A stretch of DNA of 64,000 nucleotides, from assembly GCA_015680685.1 (NCBI GenBank), contig MNCI01036774.1, positions 689,240-753,239 of the forward strand. The letters are read 5' to 3'. The DNA is from Gnetum montanum. Taxonomy: Eukaryota; Streptophyta; Gnetopsida; Gnetales; Gnetaceae. This document shows positions 24,689 through 37,150 of this stretch, piece by piece (within the stretch, counting starts at the first letter, position 1; each line of letters starts with the position of its first letter). The position numbers and the translations under genes are program-made. The notes under the pieces are model-generated. The model had not been told where the DNA came from. It saw nothing but the letters and a program-made list of their open reading frames with translations, and ran no database searches.

Positions 24689-25309
24689 TCATATCTCTAG
24701 GGAAAGATCATGTGTTCCTAGGCATGCATCAATTTTGCTTAGCCATGCTCTTCCCATTATGATTGGGAAGTCCCCCTTATAGTTGTTGACTTGAATCACT
24801 AGGAAGTCAACCTGATACGACCATTCACAAACAGTGGTAACAATGTCCTCCACTAGTCCTAATGGGATAGTGATGGACTGGTTGGCCAACTCTAAACATA
24901 TGTTACTCTTTTTTAGTGGAGGTAGGTTCCAGGCTTTATACATTTCTTGAGAGATTAAGTTGACACTAGAACCTGAATGCAAAAGAGTCTTGCAAGGTTT
25001 ATTCCCAATGATTTGTAAATATATAAGAGGACTTTTAGGATCAAATAATTTCCTTGGAAGATGGCCAGCCTTAATCCAATTTGTAATGGCATGCATCAAC
25101 ATGACCGTGTGCATTGAATGTGACCTTTGGTTTGAAGGGAGTTTTGAAGTTTCGAATGATGGTAAGGCCTTTGGAGAGCTAGTTGCTTGTGACTGAAAGA
25201 ACTTGGTTAGATTGTCAATCCTAAAGAAAGGTCTCTTCTTTATGTGGTTGTTCGAACTAATATTAGGGTGTGGGTTAATGGTCCTTGTAGTTTGGATTAG
25301 GGAGCTCAC
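24689..25309 (-). pseudogene. Aspartic protease of element B
   Basis: The best-kept protease in the window: 206 codons open. Residues about 110-120 read LLHSGSSVNLIS; the active site Asp is His (HSG for DSG), so it is predicted inactive despite the open frame. The flap-like region is SITIPLGLVEDIVTTVCEW and the end FPIIMGRAWLSKIDACLG. The N-terminal 100 residues are a Ser/Asn/Pro-rich spacer. Confidence 0.85.
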
Positions 25310-25728
25310 CCTACATGGCTGAAGCAGGTGGTAATGGAGTTAGGGGATGGAAGAGATGTAGTTGGATGAGAAGGATGGTATGTTTGTGGAATGTCACTGC
25401 TAGGAGAAGGAGTTATGTAATAATCATGGGCTTGGTAGTGAGGTTGGGGAGTGACGTGACTATTAGAGTCATGTGGAGAGATTGACTACTGCACATAGTA
25501 TCCATATAGGTTAGGTTGATAGTAAGGGTACTATTGACATGGTGGTGGCATTCCCCATCATTTTGGGTGCTACCACTATTGATATTGCTCATTTGGTTGT
25601 GGTGGAGTTCCACTTTGATAATATTTTAAAGGTTGGTGGAACTGTCTTGGGTTGCCTTGGGGATAAGGTAACCTTTGGGATGTTTGCCTTCTATTTAATT
25701 GTGGGTTGAGTGCATACAACCTAGACTC

Positions 25729-27624
25729 TTATAGATGTGAGATTATAGGGCAACATCCCTTGGGATGGTCATATTGGCATATCTCACATCCATCACCATT
25801 GTTTGTATCCAAATCCACAACCTCTTCGATGATGGAAACTTTTTCGTTACCTTTGTCACATGCATATTCAGCTTCTCTCTTTTTTCTCCTTTCTTGATCA
25901 CTACTTTCTTCTCTATACTTCTCTACTATTTTGAGAACTATTTGAAATCTATTATCTATGGAGTCCCACATTTGGTCCACCTTTGTCGATACTTCCGATG
26001 CAAGTTTTTGAATGGTAAAGGTTTTCCTATTCACCATCTCTTTAAGTGGTGACTCTTCTTCATCCTCAAAAAATCTAACTCCCTTCTTTCGAAGGGAAGG
26101 ATCTCTGTTATATTCTTCCACACTCTCTCTTTTCCTTAACTCACCTTCCTCTTTAGCAACTTGCTCCAACAATATTTGTACTTGATGGGCCCTAAGCTCA
26201 AATAGTCTTCTGTGGGCATAAGTTCGAAGGGTTCTACGCATTTCATGCCTAAGCCCATCTACAAGATGGCGTAGTTGTTCCCTCTATGAGTAATCATGGC
26301 CTGGGAAATGGTGTAATAGTGCATAATATTAGCCCATGGCAGCATCCAAGGGTTTTTGTCCACCTTGTTTCCATCCTTGGATTTGCTTCCATAGGTTAGA
26401 CACTCGTGACTATGTTTGATACTTATTGTTGAATAGTTCTAACATGGTACTCCATTGACTAATGGATTCTAGTTCTAAGGACTGGTATTAACTTTCTGCT
26501 TCTTTGATTAATATTTGCAGAAATAACTTGAGATTTTGCCACTCATTTTCTATGTTTTGCAAGGCACATGCATCATGAAATGCTTGCATATTATTTTGAG
26601 GATCAGTGTTGTATCCACCTTCAAATCATGGGATATTGTTCATGTCTAATCTTTTGATCCTGTTATTCTTTTGGTGCCTTGTTTTGATTCTAACAACCTT
26701 AGTTATATCTAGCATACTTCAAGTAGCAAGTAGGGGTTCATCATGATCATCCTTTCTATGGTGTCTATGATGCCTATGTTGTTCCCTACTTTTCCTTCTT
26801 TTGTTGTGTGTTTCTCTAGAATGTCCTTGTCCCCTTTCTCGAATATTTCATCTATGATCATTGTTTCACTTACCATTATCCTCAAGGTCTTTTCCTTTGT
26901 GATTGCATCCAGATCTTTAAGGAGAGGGGGAAGGAGATGATAAAGGTGAAGAAGAAGGAGGAACATCATCATGATGGTGCTTGATTCCTCCTCTTTGGTG
27001 GTCGTGGCCTCGATCATGGTTATGATTAGAATTTCCATCTTTGTCATGTGTTTGTGTTCCTTTTTTAGACCCTTTGTGTTTGTCGGTACCAAAATCTGGG
27101 TTATGGATAGTTGAGTGAATATTTTGATACACCACCCCTTGACTGAAGTCAATGAGAGGAACATCATTGTGTGGGAGACCTTTAGAGGTAGGTTCACTAC
27201 CCTCATTTTCACCTATGACATACGAGACATTCTGAGAAAACTTCCCCTTCATGGATTCATAATGTCTCTCCTATTGTAAATTCTTTTGATGTTGTGCCTC
27301 TTTTGGTTGATACTCTCTCGAGTCATGATCATGCACAACATACTCTACCTATAAGTGCTACATACCAATTCATGTGAGAGCATGAAGAAGCATGCCTGAG
27401 ATTGAGCGATTAGGCAGTAACACTATGTTACCCTCTAAATCATGCCAACACAGTTGTTCATCCTAGTGGAGGATAAAGGTAAAGTTTCGTATATACTCAT
27501 TGGGATGAATGTATACCACACAAAACTGTTAGGGAACAGGCGGATTATCATGGGTACTATGCCTCCAATTTTTCCTTGTATCGGACCTAGGTGGTGAAAC
27601 ACTCTCATAAGAAGAAGAAGACAT
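25729..27624 (-). pseudogene. gag: gag of element B (broken)
   Basis: Start ATG at 27624 (MSSSSYESVS-like). The next part (27252-26917 in one open frame) reads NDVPLIDFSQGVVYQNIHS and then a His/Asp/Arg/Gly-rich stretch (HDKDGNSNHNHDRGHDH). The conserved gag core spans about 26650-26230. The last 170 codons (26241-25729) are open: RRTLRTYAHRRLFELRAHQV, a charged helical linker, and a zinc knuckle CEICQYDHPKGCC of the form Cx2Cx3Hx3CC. Stops lie between the parts. Confidence 0.85.
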
Positions 27625-27744
27625 AATTTTTGTATTTAGTGTGCAATACTTTTCATTTTAATAATTGTAAGATAACCAATCCTAAGGGTTCATTCCAATG
27701 ATGTGAAGATTTCCTAAGTTCTAGCCAGTGCACAAACAACAAAG

Positions 27745-27762
27745 TCCCCAAAAACGGTGCCA
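27745..27762 (-). promoter_or_regulatory. tRNA-Asp primer binding site of element B
   Basis: Minus strand TGGCACCGTTTTTGGGGA starts one base inside the 5' LTR end. It matches the complement of the plant tRNA-Asp 3' end (TGGCGCCGTTGCCGGGGA) at 15 of 18 positions. Confidence 0.85.
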
Positions 27763-27763
27763 A

Positions 27764-28594
27764 TGATGAGCGGTGAGATATCCCTACACTCAACCATACG
27801 AATATGAGCATACATGCATGATCCGGTCAAATTCCAAGGACTAGGTGCTTATGCACCTTTACAAAACCTAGATGGGTTAGTCAATCATTATCTTCCCAAG
27901 CTTGTATAGCACAATTGTATGGTTAAGTAAACTTGAGGTATATGATTTTTATATATTTTGTGATGTTTTATGTTCTGGTGCTACAAAGGGAGGACTGAAC
28001 TAATTAAGTAACTAATTTAATTTAACTAGTCAACTATGATCTAACTAGTCCTAACACCAATATCTGTTCCCACTTGCTGTACACATCCTGAACTAGTGCA
28101 ACACTACTGGGATTACGAAACGCTAATTTTTACTAGATTACCAAGTGTTCCATGCATGTTTGAAGTGGTCGTACTAAGTGTGCTTGGGAGAGTTAACAAG
28201 GTGAGAGAGAGAACATTAATTAACTAAGAAAAACATTAAATAACTATAAATAACATTAAATAAGCTATTTTGAATGCTGGAAAGTTTTTCACAAAGTTCA
28301 TCTTTATTTTCGGCCATAAGGTGTGCTTAGGTACACAATGCTCGAATAAAGATATGTTCCCTTTATGACTTCTACTGCAGGCACTAAGAAATGATTCTAA
28401 CTTTGAGGAAGGAAAACTGCAAGAGTTTGGGTAAGGAACTAAGACTAACTATGCAAACCAAGCGTGTCCACCTCTTATTTATAGGTGATGAGGCGGGTCC
28501 CAACATTGGATGCCTGATATCACTTGGTGAGCTCTAATATCGTAGACACGATATCACGGATGTGATATCATGACCCCAATATCATGGTACATCA
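27764..28594 (-). repeat. 5' LTR of element B
   Basis: 831 bp. Minus-strand TATAAATA at 28483-28476; U3 has the same GATATC-type words as the other LTR of B. Confidence 0.93.
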
Positions 28595-28599
28595 AAATT

Positions 28600-29568
28600 G
28601 AAATAATGCTACTAGGACTAAAACTTGGTTCTAATAGATTTGAAGCCTAAATAATTTAGGGGGGACCTAGGAAAGAGGCAATTTTAATAAGGTAACTAAA
28701 AGATTTTTAGAATCAAAATGAAGTCCTAAAGAGAAGCTCAAAGTTGGTTCTACAAAAATGCCTATAGTGCCACATTAGCACATGAACCACAATGGTAATA
28801 TGATACCATGTAGAGTTAAAATTTTACTCTAGTAGAAAAAGTAAGTTAAAAGAATCTTGTTCTATAAAAAGTCACTAGAACCATAAAACAACTCTAAAGC
28901 TTAACTCAGGAATTCAATGCCACATCGACATGTCATACATAAGGCCTTGTAGAACCTAAAAAGTGTTCTTGAGAAAAGCTTAAATTTGATTTCATAAGAA
29001 ATTAGCAGGTTGACAAAAGATTAAGAAAAGTGTTACTAAAATGTAAACTTTGATTTAAGAGCTTCATTGTTTAATAAAAAGGAAAAGCTCCTATAAATTT
29101 TGCTTTAGCATTAGCATGTTAATGAGTTCTAATAGTAGTAATTTGGGATAAACTTAGTCAGATTACTCAATAAGGATAGAAGTGCAATTTGAATCCTAAA
29201 TCATTAGGTCATGTTATTATGTCACATCAATTTTAAAGACCATAGATCTAAGGATTACTAAAGGAATCAAATCCAAATCCTTAATAAGGATAGCTTGGAG
29301 GATTTAAGAGATTATAGATTTCTTAAACAAGCAGCGATAGTTAAATTAAACAAGTTGGCTTTCCACAAGAGAGTTAAACTTAGGAATTTTTTTCAAATAG
29401 GCAAAAGCTAATCAAGGGATAAAGTATTGAGCTTTGAAGTTACTAAGTCAAGACTAAAATGTAGAGCATAGAGTGAAGTTATAAAGACAAGGGAAAATTT
29501 TTTAGATTTTGAACCATGTTTTAAGTTTTTTTTTTCAACATAGTTTCTAGCTTTGAAGTTTCTCAAAA
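28600..29568. other. AT-rich tract, continuation of 16681-18663
   Basis: Restores the pre-insertion sequence across element B. More copies of the TTGGTTCTA-like phrase (28624, 28740, 28857). No gene recognised. Confidence 0.45.
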
Positions 29569-30140
29569 ATGTCTCACAAGGAAATAGAGGAATCTCTCCA
29601 AACTTTTCATGTTGTCAATACCTTCAATTTTTTTTTATTATTGATAGCTTTTTAAGGTCAACATCTTTAAGGTTTAATAGTGAATTTATAGTAGGTGCCT
29701 AGAGATAGAACAAGATGAAAATAATTTTAGTGATTTTGATAAGGAACATGATTTTCCCAAAAAAATGTGGGCTCATAAGTTTGTAATCAATGGAAGGATT
29801 ACACTTATGTTATGAGAAAATATTCCTACATAAGCTAGGATTTTAGCATATTACAAATATGATTCACTATGTGGTTAATAGACTAATCATTGAAATCACA
29901 TATGAGAAAGATAAGCTTCATTTTAGAAGTCATGTTGAGTGATACATTGATATTTGTGTTAGAAAAAGCTATGAACTATATGGGATTATAGAATTGGAAA
30001 TTAGTGAGAAAGAGGTATAGTAGATCAACAAGTCATGACTAGAAAATTCTTAGAACAATGTAAGAATGAAAAGATCATTAAGCTTACACCATAAAAAATC
30101 ACCAAAGCTAGGGGATATATGAGCATCATTCCAAACGCCA
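29569..30140 (+). pseudogene. Unrecognised coding-like remnant, part 1
   Basis: Short stretches with protein-like composition in changing frames: MSHKEIEESLQTFHVVNTF from ATG 29569; NFSDFDKEHDFPKKMWAHKF near 29726; RLIIEITYEKDKLHFRSHVE near 29900; YELYGIIELEISEKEV ending at 30020. I do not recognise a family. It may be the N-terminal part of a decayed gene continuing to 32270, or an unknown retroelement ORF. Confidence 0.3.
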
Positions 30141-30513
30141 ATGAGATTAGGTTTTTAATTGGGTTTTTATTTCATCTTATAACTTCTACTTAGGAATGGA
30201 AATTAATTTTATTGGGAATTTCCATCTTTGGACAATGAATATGATAGAAAATGATAGGAATTTTTTCCTACTTTAGTATATGAATGATGTGTTGGAGCAT
30301 AGTCTTGCAAAAATTCATGAAGGAGGGATGTAGCTTAGTTTAAGATTATTTTTGATGTACTACACTTAAAGAAAATTTTTCGAGCCAAAGCATATAACAC
30401 CTATATTTATAGGTTATGCTTCATAATGCTAAGTTTATCTAGAAGACTTCTGTTATGACTTCTTTTCTATTATTTATCAAAAAAGCTATATTGCTCAGAA
30501 ACTTCAATTTTTT

Positions 30514-31181
30514 ATGAACTATGTTTATCCTACATTATTCAAATTCATTTTGGGAGTTTTTCTACTCAAATTAGATCATCAAATAATGGATGAATTTAGG
30601 AACAAATATCACATAGTTTTTTTTCTTCATGTAAGATTTATAGTAATAATGATACCTAGTTTCAAAGGTCAGGCTAGAAAGCTTCCTAGGTTTGTTTGCT
30701 CTATATTCAGTAGTTCTAAAGGTGGGAAAAAAATATGTACAAAGAAGTTTTTCCCCAAAAATTTGGCTTCTACAAGTTTAATAATGCTATGCACTTGAAT
30801 AGAGTAACTAAGAGATATATAGAGTAGTGTGCTTTTTTAGTTTGGCCAAAACGAATTAATTTAAATAAAGCTCAACAAAGATCACCATCCTGATGACATA
30901 GATAGTAGATATTAGAAAGATACAAGTAAAAAATGAATTAATAAAAGGAGGAAGTAGAAGGACTATTGAAAATAAGTCTATTAACAAAGCTTCTAGCAAT
31001 CTTATGTCATAATCCTATTATGGAGAAATGTCATTCTCTAGAGAGAAAAGATCTGCAAATTGGGATTTTTTCCAATGAGTATCTTGCAATAATGAAAGAG
31101 AATTATTTCTCTTGGAAGCTCAACAATTTTAAAGAAGCTCTTCCTAATGAAACATTTCTCTTAACAATGCTAAATTTTTAA
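30514..31181 (+). pseudogene. Unrecognised coding-like remnant, part 2
   Basis: Two open segments, 30514-30798 (94 codons, hydrophobic start, Lys-rich end) and 30966-31181 (71 codons), with stops between. No motif recognised. They lie between part 1 and the coiled-coil remnant at 31520, all on the plus strand. Confidence 0.25.
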
Positions 31182-31519
31182 GATTTCAAGTCATGAGGAA
31201 AGCAAGAATTCATGAAATCAAAATAAGAAAAGTAAAATAGTAGTACTTGAGAACTAGTAAAAGAAGTCACAAAAACAACTATCCCATCATCAACAAAAAG
31301 AAGAGAAATAACAAAGTGAAATATAAACTCCTAGATCTTCATCTCTAACTATTACCACTCCACAGCTCTTGTTAGTGTATCTCAAGGAAGGAGCTTCAAG
31401 ATTGTAAAAGAGAAAAAATAATTGTAAGCCAAAAAAATCAGAATCACCTAGATATGGAGTCAATTATTTTCTTTCTTTATCAAAAAGATGACCAATTAAT
31501 AGGTGGAAAAAATTTAATC

Positions 31520-32270
31520 ATGCCACATGAAGATATGTCTAAGGCAATAGCTATTCTAATAAGAGATGTGGGCCAACTCACTGATGAGAGGACTCTTAGG
31601 CTTCAGTAGTTTTTGGAGTGAAATGAGGAGGAGATTAATAAATTCAAAAGTGATCTCAAGAATTCTAAAGAGGTTAATGAGAGAATAAAGGTATTCATTA
31701 CAATAAAGAAGTCCTTGCTTAAAAATAAACAGAAAGCTTATCAGCAGTTAAAGAAACAAATAGCATCAATAAACTTATAATTGGAAGAAGGAAAAAATAA
31801 TAAATCTCTTGATCAGTCATTCATTTTACAACAAAATTTTTAGAATTTGGTTACAAATTTTAAATTCCAAAAGTAATGGATTAAAGAGGTAAGTAGAAAA
31901 ACAACATAAAATAAATAGATGAAAGATTTTTATGAGGAAGTAAATGAAAGAGTTTATAATTTAGTTAAAACTATCATTGAAATAAGAGAGAATTTTCCAT
32001 AATTTAAAAGGATTTTGTTAATAGCATAATGATGGTAGTAACAAAGGTGATTATTGAGATTGATCAGCAAAAGAAGGAATTTAAGAAGGCTTGTACAATA
32101 ACAAGATTTTCTTTGAATGAATTAGTTAATTCATTATCCAAGCTAGGTACAAATGAATTGAGTGTTAAACAAATAATTTAGAAGCTTGACCAATCAAAAC
32201 CTAAGAAGTTCAATTTTACCATAAATATAGTTTATAATTATGCTAATATTTCATAACAACGACCTATTAA
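31520..32270 (+). pseudogene. Coiled-coil-like ORF remnant
   Basis: From ATG 31520 the frame reads MPHEDMSKAIAILIRDVGQL, then NEEEINKFKSDLKNSKEVNE, LLKNKQKAYQQLKKQIASIN and DFYEEVNERVYNLVKTIIEI, interrupted by TAG/TAA codons. After a frameshift near 32030 it continues DQQKKEFKKACTITRFSLNE and LVNSLSKLGTNELSVKQII. Spacing of Leu/Ile among Lys/Glu suggests a long coiled coil. The overall order (globular part, basic Ser/Lys-rich linker near 31200-31450, coiled coil) recalls ORF3 of element D, but I see no clear sequence identity. Confidence 0.4.
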
Positions 32271-32279
32271 AGGCTAATT

Positions 32280-33118
32280 AATTTAGAACATGATGAAAAT
32301 ATTTGATTCATTTTATAAATTGTCAAATAGTTTGTTACTATATGAGGAAACCATTATGATGATAGTTTCATAGCTCTATTTATTTTTGTAACTACTATAA
32401 CCATCCAAGGTAGCCTAGAAGAAGAACTTAAGGAAAATTTTAAAAAGGATGACACCAAGAAGAAAAATTAAGGATAATTTTGAAAAAACCTATAATAGAA
32501 ATTTCTTTGTAATGGAATTCTAAAAAGGTTTCTATTTTTCTTTTAAGTTATCCTTCTGCATTGAATTTCTATTATTTCATAACTTAGTTGATTACTTAAC
32601 TAAGTTATCATATGTTTTAGACTAGTAGCTAGCAACTTTAGAATGAGCTATTTTCTCTATATGAAAAGGTTTAGCTCTTTTTTACTATGTTTGTTAAATG
32701 TGATAGTTGAAATAAATGTTAATTCTAAATAGACATAGTATGGAATAAGTGTTATTTTGAATCTTAAATTTAAGCTTAAAATAATAAATCAATCTTTTAA
32801 GGTCACAACTTTGTATAGTGTTATTCTTATAACGCATTAGTCTAAGAAAACATGTTTATAGTTAGCTCAAATTTATTGAATAACATTTTTCATGAAGTTA
32901 GATGTTTATTATCAAAACTATTATGAGACTTAGAACTTAGTACTTGAGAGAACTATGAAAAGATAGGATCCATTTCATAAAATACAACTAAAAGGGAATG
33001 TTGATCATTTATTAATATAAGCAAAAAACTCATTAATATTTCAAGGTTATCTTTGTTAGATAAATATACAAGTTTAGGCATTAGCTCAACATTTTAACTA
33101 AGTGTATTTGTTGGTATC
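32280..33118. other. AT-rich tract before element C
   Basis: No gene, repeat or LTR recognised. Confidence 0.4.
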
Positions 33119-33123
33119 TATGC

Positions 33124-33968
33124 TGATGAGCTGTGATATCGGGGCCATGATATCGCATCTATGATATTGAGTTCCCAATATTGGATCCTGCCAAGGGATA
33201 TCAGACATCTGATATTGAGACTTGTCTCATTGCCTATAAATAAGAGGCAAGTGCACTTGGTTTGGTAGTTAGTTTTCAGTCCCTTACCCAAACTCTTGTA
33301 GTTTCTCCCTCTTAGAGTTAGAATTATTTCTAAGTACCTGTAGGAGGAGTCATAAAGCGAATGGATCTTTATTCAAGCATTATGTACCTGAGCACACCTT
33401 ATGTCTAGAAATAAATATGAACTTTGTGATAAACCTTGTAGCATTCAGAATAGCTTATCTCTCACCCTTAATGTTCATTACAATTCTTTAATTCTTTCAT
33501 TAGTTAATTAATGTTGCTTTTATTGATTCATTAATTTTCACAAGTAAGCATACTCAGTACGACCACTTTGAGCATGTGTGGAACACTTAGTAACCCAGTA
33601 ACGATTAGCATTTGGTAATCCTAGGAGTGTTACACTAGTTTAGGATGTGTACGGAAAGTAGGAGTAGATATTAGTGTTAGGACTAGTTAGGACCTAGCTG
33701 ATTAGTTAATTTAAATTAGTTATTCAATTAATTCATGTCTTCCCCCTCTAGCACCAGGACATAAAACATAAAAAGCATAAAAATTGTATACCTCAAGTTT
33801 ACTTAACCATACAATCGTGCCATATGAGTAAGCTTGGGAAGACAACGATTGCCTAACCCATATTTGTTCTATCAAGGCACATAAGCAATTAGTCCTTGGG
33901 GTTCAACCAAATTGCGTGTAACACTTGTATTCATATGGTTGAGCGTAGGGGTACCTCACCGCTCATCA
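33124..33968 (+). repeat. 5' LTR of element C
   Basis: 845 bp, TGATGAGCTGTG...CTCATCA. TATAAATA at 33235-33242. U3 (33124-33234) has six GATATCG/GATATTG/AATATTG words. AATAAA-type signal in R near 33410. Confidence 0.94.
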
Positions 33969-33969
33969 T

Positions 33970-33987
33970 TGGTGTTGTTGCCAGGGA
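33970..33987 (+). promoter_or_regulatory. tRNA-Asp primer binding site of element C
   Basis: TGGTGTTGTTGCCAGGGA, one base after the LTR; 15 of 18 match the tRNA-Asp complement, and the differences are transitions. Confidence 0.87.
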
Positions 33988-34113
33988 CTTTGTTGTTTGT
34001 CCGCTAATTAGAATGTAGGCATCTTCCCATCATTGGAATGAACCCTTAGGGCTTATTATCTTAAAATTATTAGAAAAGAGAAGAGAAAAGTATTGTACAC
34101 TAAAGAATTAATC

Positions 34114-36006
34114 ATGTCTCCTTCTTCGTACAAGAGTGTTTCATCACCTAGGTCTAACACAATGAACAATTGGAGGTGGAGTACACATGATGATCCACCA
34201 GTGCCTCAACAATTTTTTGTGGTATATGTTCATCCTGATGAGTATATACCAAACTTTACCTTTATCCTCCACTAGGATGAACAACTGCATTGGTGTGATT
34301 TAGAAGGTAACATAGTGTTACCTTCTGATTGTTCAGTCCTAAGCATGCTTCTTTGTGCTCTCACATGAATTGGTATGCAGCACTTACAAGTAGAGTACAT
34401 TGTGCATGAACATGACTCAAGAGAGTATCGACCCACTGAGGCACAACATCAAAGGGACTTACAACAGGAGAGACATCATAAATCTATGAAGGGGAAGTGG
34501 TTTCAGGATGTCCCATATGTTGTAGGTGAAAATGAGGGTGGTGGACCTACCTTAGGACGTCTTCCACAAAATGATGTTCCTCTCGTCGACTTCGGTCAAG
34601 GGGTTGTGTATCAGAATCTTCACTCAACTATCCATAACCTAGATTTTGGTACAAATGGATAGAAATAATCCAAAAAAGGAACATGAACACATGATAAAGA
34701 TGGACATTCTGATCATAATCGCAATAGAGACCATGACCATCGAAGAGAAGGTAGCAGGCACCATCATGGTGATGGTCCTCCTCCCTCTTCACCTCCATTA
34801 TCTCCTCCCCCCTCTCCTTCAAGATCAGAATGCAGTCATAGAGGGAAAGACCCTGAGGTTAATGGTAGGTGAAATAGGAATAATAGATAAAATAGTCAAG
34901 AAAGGGGACAAGGGCATTCTAGAGAAACACATCACAAAAGGAGGGAGAGTAGGGAATAGCATAGGCATCATAGACACCATAGAGAATATGATCATGATGA
35001 ATCCCTACTCACTACCCAAAGTATGCTAGATATAAATGAGGCTATTAGAATCCCAAAAAGGCACCAAAAGATAGCAAGATCAAAAGATTGAACATGAATA
35101 ATATCCCACGATTTGAAGGGGGATACAACGTTGATCCTCAAAATCATTTGCAAGCATTTCATGATGCATGTGCCTTGTAAAACATAGAAAGTGAGTGGAA
35201 AAACTCATGTTATTTCTATGGATATTGATCAAGGAAGTAGAAAGCTAGTACTAGTCCTTAGAATCAGAATCCATTCGTCAATGGAGTACCATGTTAGAAC
35301 TGTTCAATGATAAGTATCAAATGTACTCATGAGTGTCCAACCTGCGAAAGAAATCCAAGGATGGAAACAAGGAGGACATGAACCCTTGGATGCTGCCATG
35401 GGCTGATATTATGCATTATTACATCGTTGCCCTGGCCATGGTTACTGGTAGAGGAAACAACTACGCCATGTCATAGATGGAATTATGCACGAAACAAAAA
35501 GAACCCTTGGGACTTATGCCCAAGGAAGACTATCTGAGCTCAGAGCCCGTCAAGTACAAAGATTGTTGGAGAAAGTTGCTAAGGAGGAAGGTGAGTTAAG
35601 GAAAAGAGAAAGTGTAGAGGAATACAATAGAGATCCTTCGCTCTGAAAGAAGGGAGTTAGATTTTGTAAGGATGAAGAAGAGTCACCACTTGAAGAGATG
35701 GTGAATAGGAAAACTTTGTCCATTCAAAAACTTGCATCAGAAGTATCAGCAAAGGTGGACCAAATGTGGGGCTCCCTAGATAATAGATTTCAAATTGTTC
35801 TCAAAATAGTAGAGGAGTCTAGAGAACCAGGTAATGACCGAGAAAGGAGAAAAAAGAAAGAAACTGAATATGTACGTAACAAAGGTAAGGGAAAAGCTAC
35901 CATTGTTGAAGAGGTTTTGGATTTAGATATAGACAATGATGGTGAATGTGAGATATGTCAAGATGACCATCCTAAGGGATGTTACCCAGTAATCTCACAT
36001 CTGTAG
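34114..36006 (+). pseudogene. gag: gag of element C (broken)
   Basis: Start ATG 34114 (MSPSSYKSVSSPRSNTMNNW), then HPDEYIPNFTFILH. The segment 34375-34662 reads EHDSREYRPTEAQHQRDLQQ then DVPLVDFGQGVVYQNLHSTI, followed (frameshifted) by a His/Asp/Arg-rich stretch. The gag core is at about 35100-35560. The C-terminal frame 35698-36006 holds KVDQMWGSLDNRFQIVLKIV and a zinc knuckle CEICQDDHPKGCYP, in which the second of the usual paired Cys residues is Tyr. Confidence 0.85.
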
Positions 36007-36419
36007 GAGTCTAGGGTGTACACACTAAACCCACAATTAAATAGATGGAAAACACCCTAAAGGTTATCTTATCCTCAAGGTAGCCCAAGATAGTTCCACC
36101 AACCATTGACATATTATCCAAGTGGAACTCCACCACAACAAAATGAAAGGTATCAACAGTGGCAACACCCACAATCATGGGGAATGCCACCACCACGTCA
36201 ACAGTACCCTTACCATCAACCTAACCCATATGGATACTATGTGTAGTAGCCAATCTCTCCACATGACTCTACTAGTCACATTACTTCTCAGTATCACTAC
36301 CAAACCGACAAGTACTATAGAACCTCCTTCTCTTAGAGGAGAGGTTTCACAAACATACTATCCTTCTACACCTGACTGCACCTCTTCCACCCTTAGCCCC
36401 ATTACCACCTACTCTAGCT

Positions 36420-37150
36420 ATGCAGGATGAGCTCCCTACCCAATTGCAGCAACATAGCGCTATAAGGGCTGTCAACCCTCAACCTACTATTGGTTCAAAC
36501 AACTACATAGAGAAGAGACCTTTCTTTAGAACCAATAGTCTAGCTAAGTCCTTGCAACCACAAGCAGAAAATTCTCCAAATGCCTCACCACCATTCGAAT
36601 CTTCGGAGTTTCCTTCTAATCAAAGACCACACTTAATGCATATGGTCATGTTGACTCATGCAATTACCAATTGGATTAAATTTGGTTGCCTTCCTAGGAA
36701 ATTCTTTGATCCTGGATGTCCTCTTATATATTTGCAAATCGCTAGGAATGAACCTTGCAAAGCTCTTTTGGATTCAGGTTTTGGTGTTAACATAATCTCT
36801 CAAGAAATGTAGAAAGCCTAAAACCTACCTCCACTAAAAAAAAGTAACATACATTTAGAGTTGGCCGACTAGTCCATCACTGTCCCATTAGGACTAGTGA
36901 AGAACATTATCACCATTGTTTGTGGATGGTCATATCCAGCTAATTTCCTAAGGATTCAAGTCAACAACTCTAAGGGGCACTTCCCAATCATAATGGGAAG
37001 AGCATGGCTAAGCACAATTAACGTGTGCCTATGAATACATGATCTTTCCCTAGAAATATCAAAGGAAAATACATTTGGAAAGATCGAGAAGAAGAAAGTT
37101 CCATACATCGCATACAGTGACATAGGGTGTAATTGTATGCAAAATTCCTA
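36420..37150 (+). pseudogene. Spacer and aspartic protease of element C (broken)
   Basis: The spacer 36420-36690 contains NNYIEKRPFFRTNSLAKSLQ, matching B. The protease active site reads LLDSGFGVNIIS (DSG kept, following Ala/Ser replaced by Phe-Gly), then SITVPLGLVKNII and FPIIMGRAWLSTINV. Two TAG codons lie in the stretch between active site and flap. Confidence 0.83.

Larger units (their letters stand above)
18664..28594 (-). mobile_element. Athila-like LTR retrotransposon B, complete but inactive
   Basis: A 9,931-bp element on the minus strand with LTRs of 836 and 831 bp. Flanks are ATATT (18659-18663) and AAATT (28595-28599), a 4/5 match fitting a target-site duplication with one later mutation. 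PBS, gag, protease, RT/RNase H, integrase, 3' region and PPT are all present in order. The two LTRs look roughly 90% identical by eye, so it is an old insertion but better kept than A. Confidence 0.92.

Noticed and set aside
30514-30798. Possible functional host gene
   Set aside because: The frame is short, has no recognisable domain, and lies among other interrupted frames; it is listed only as a remnant.
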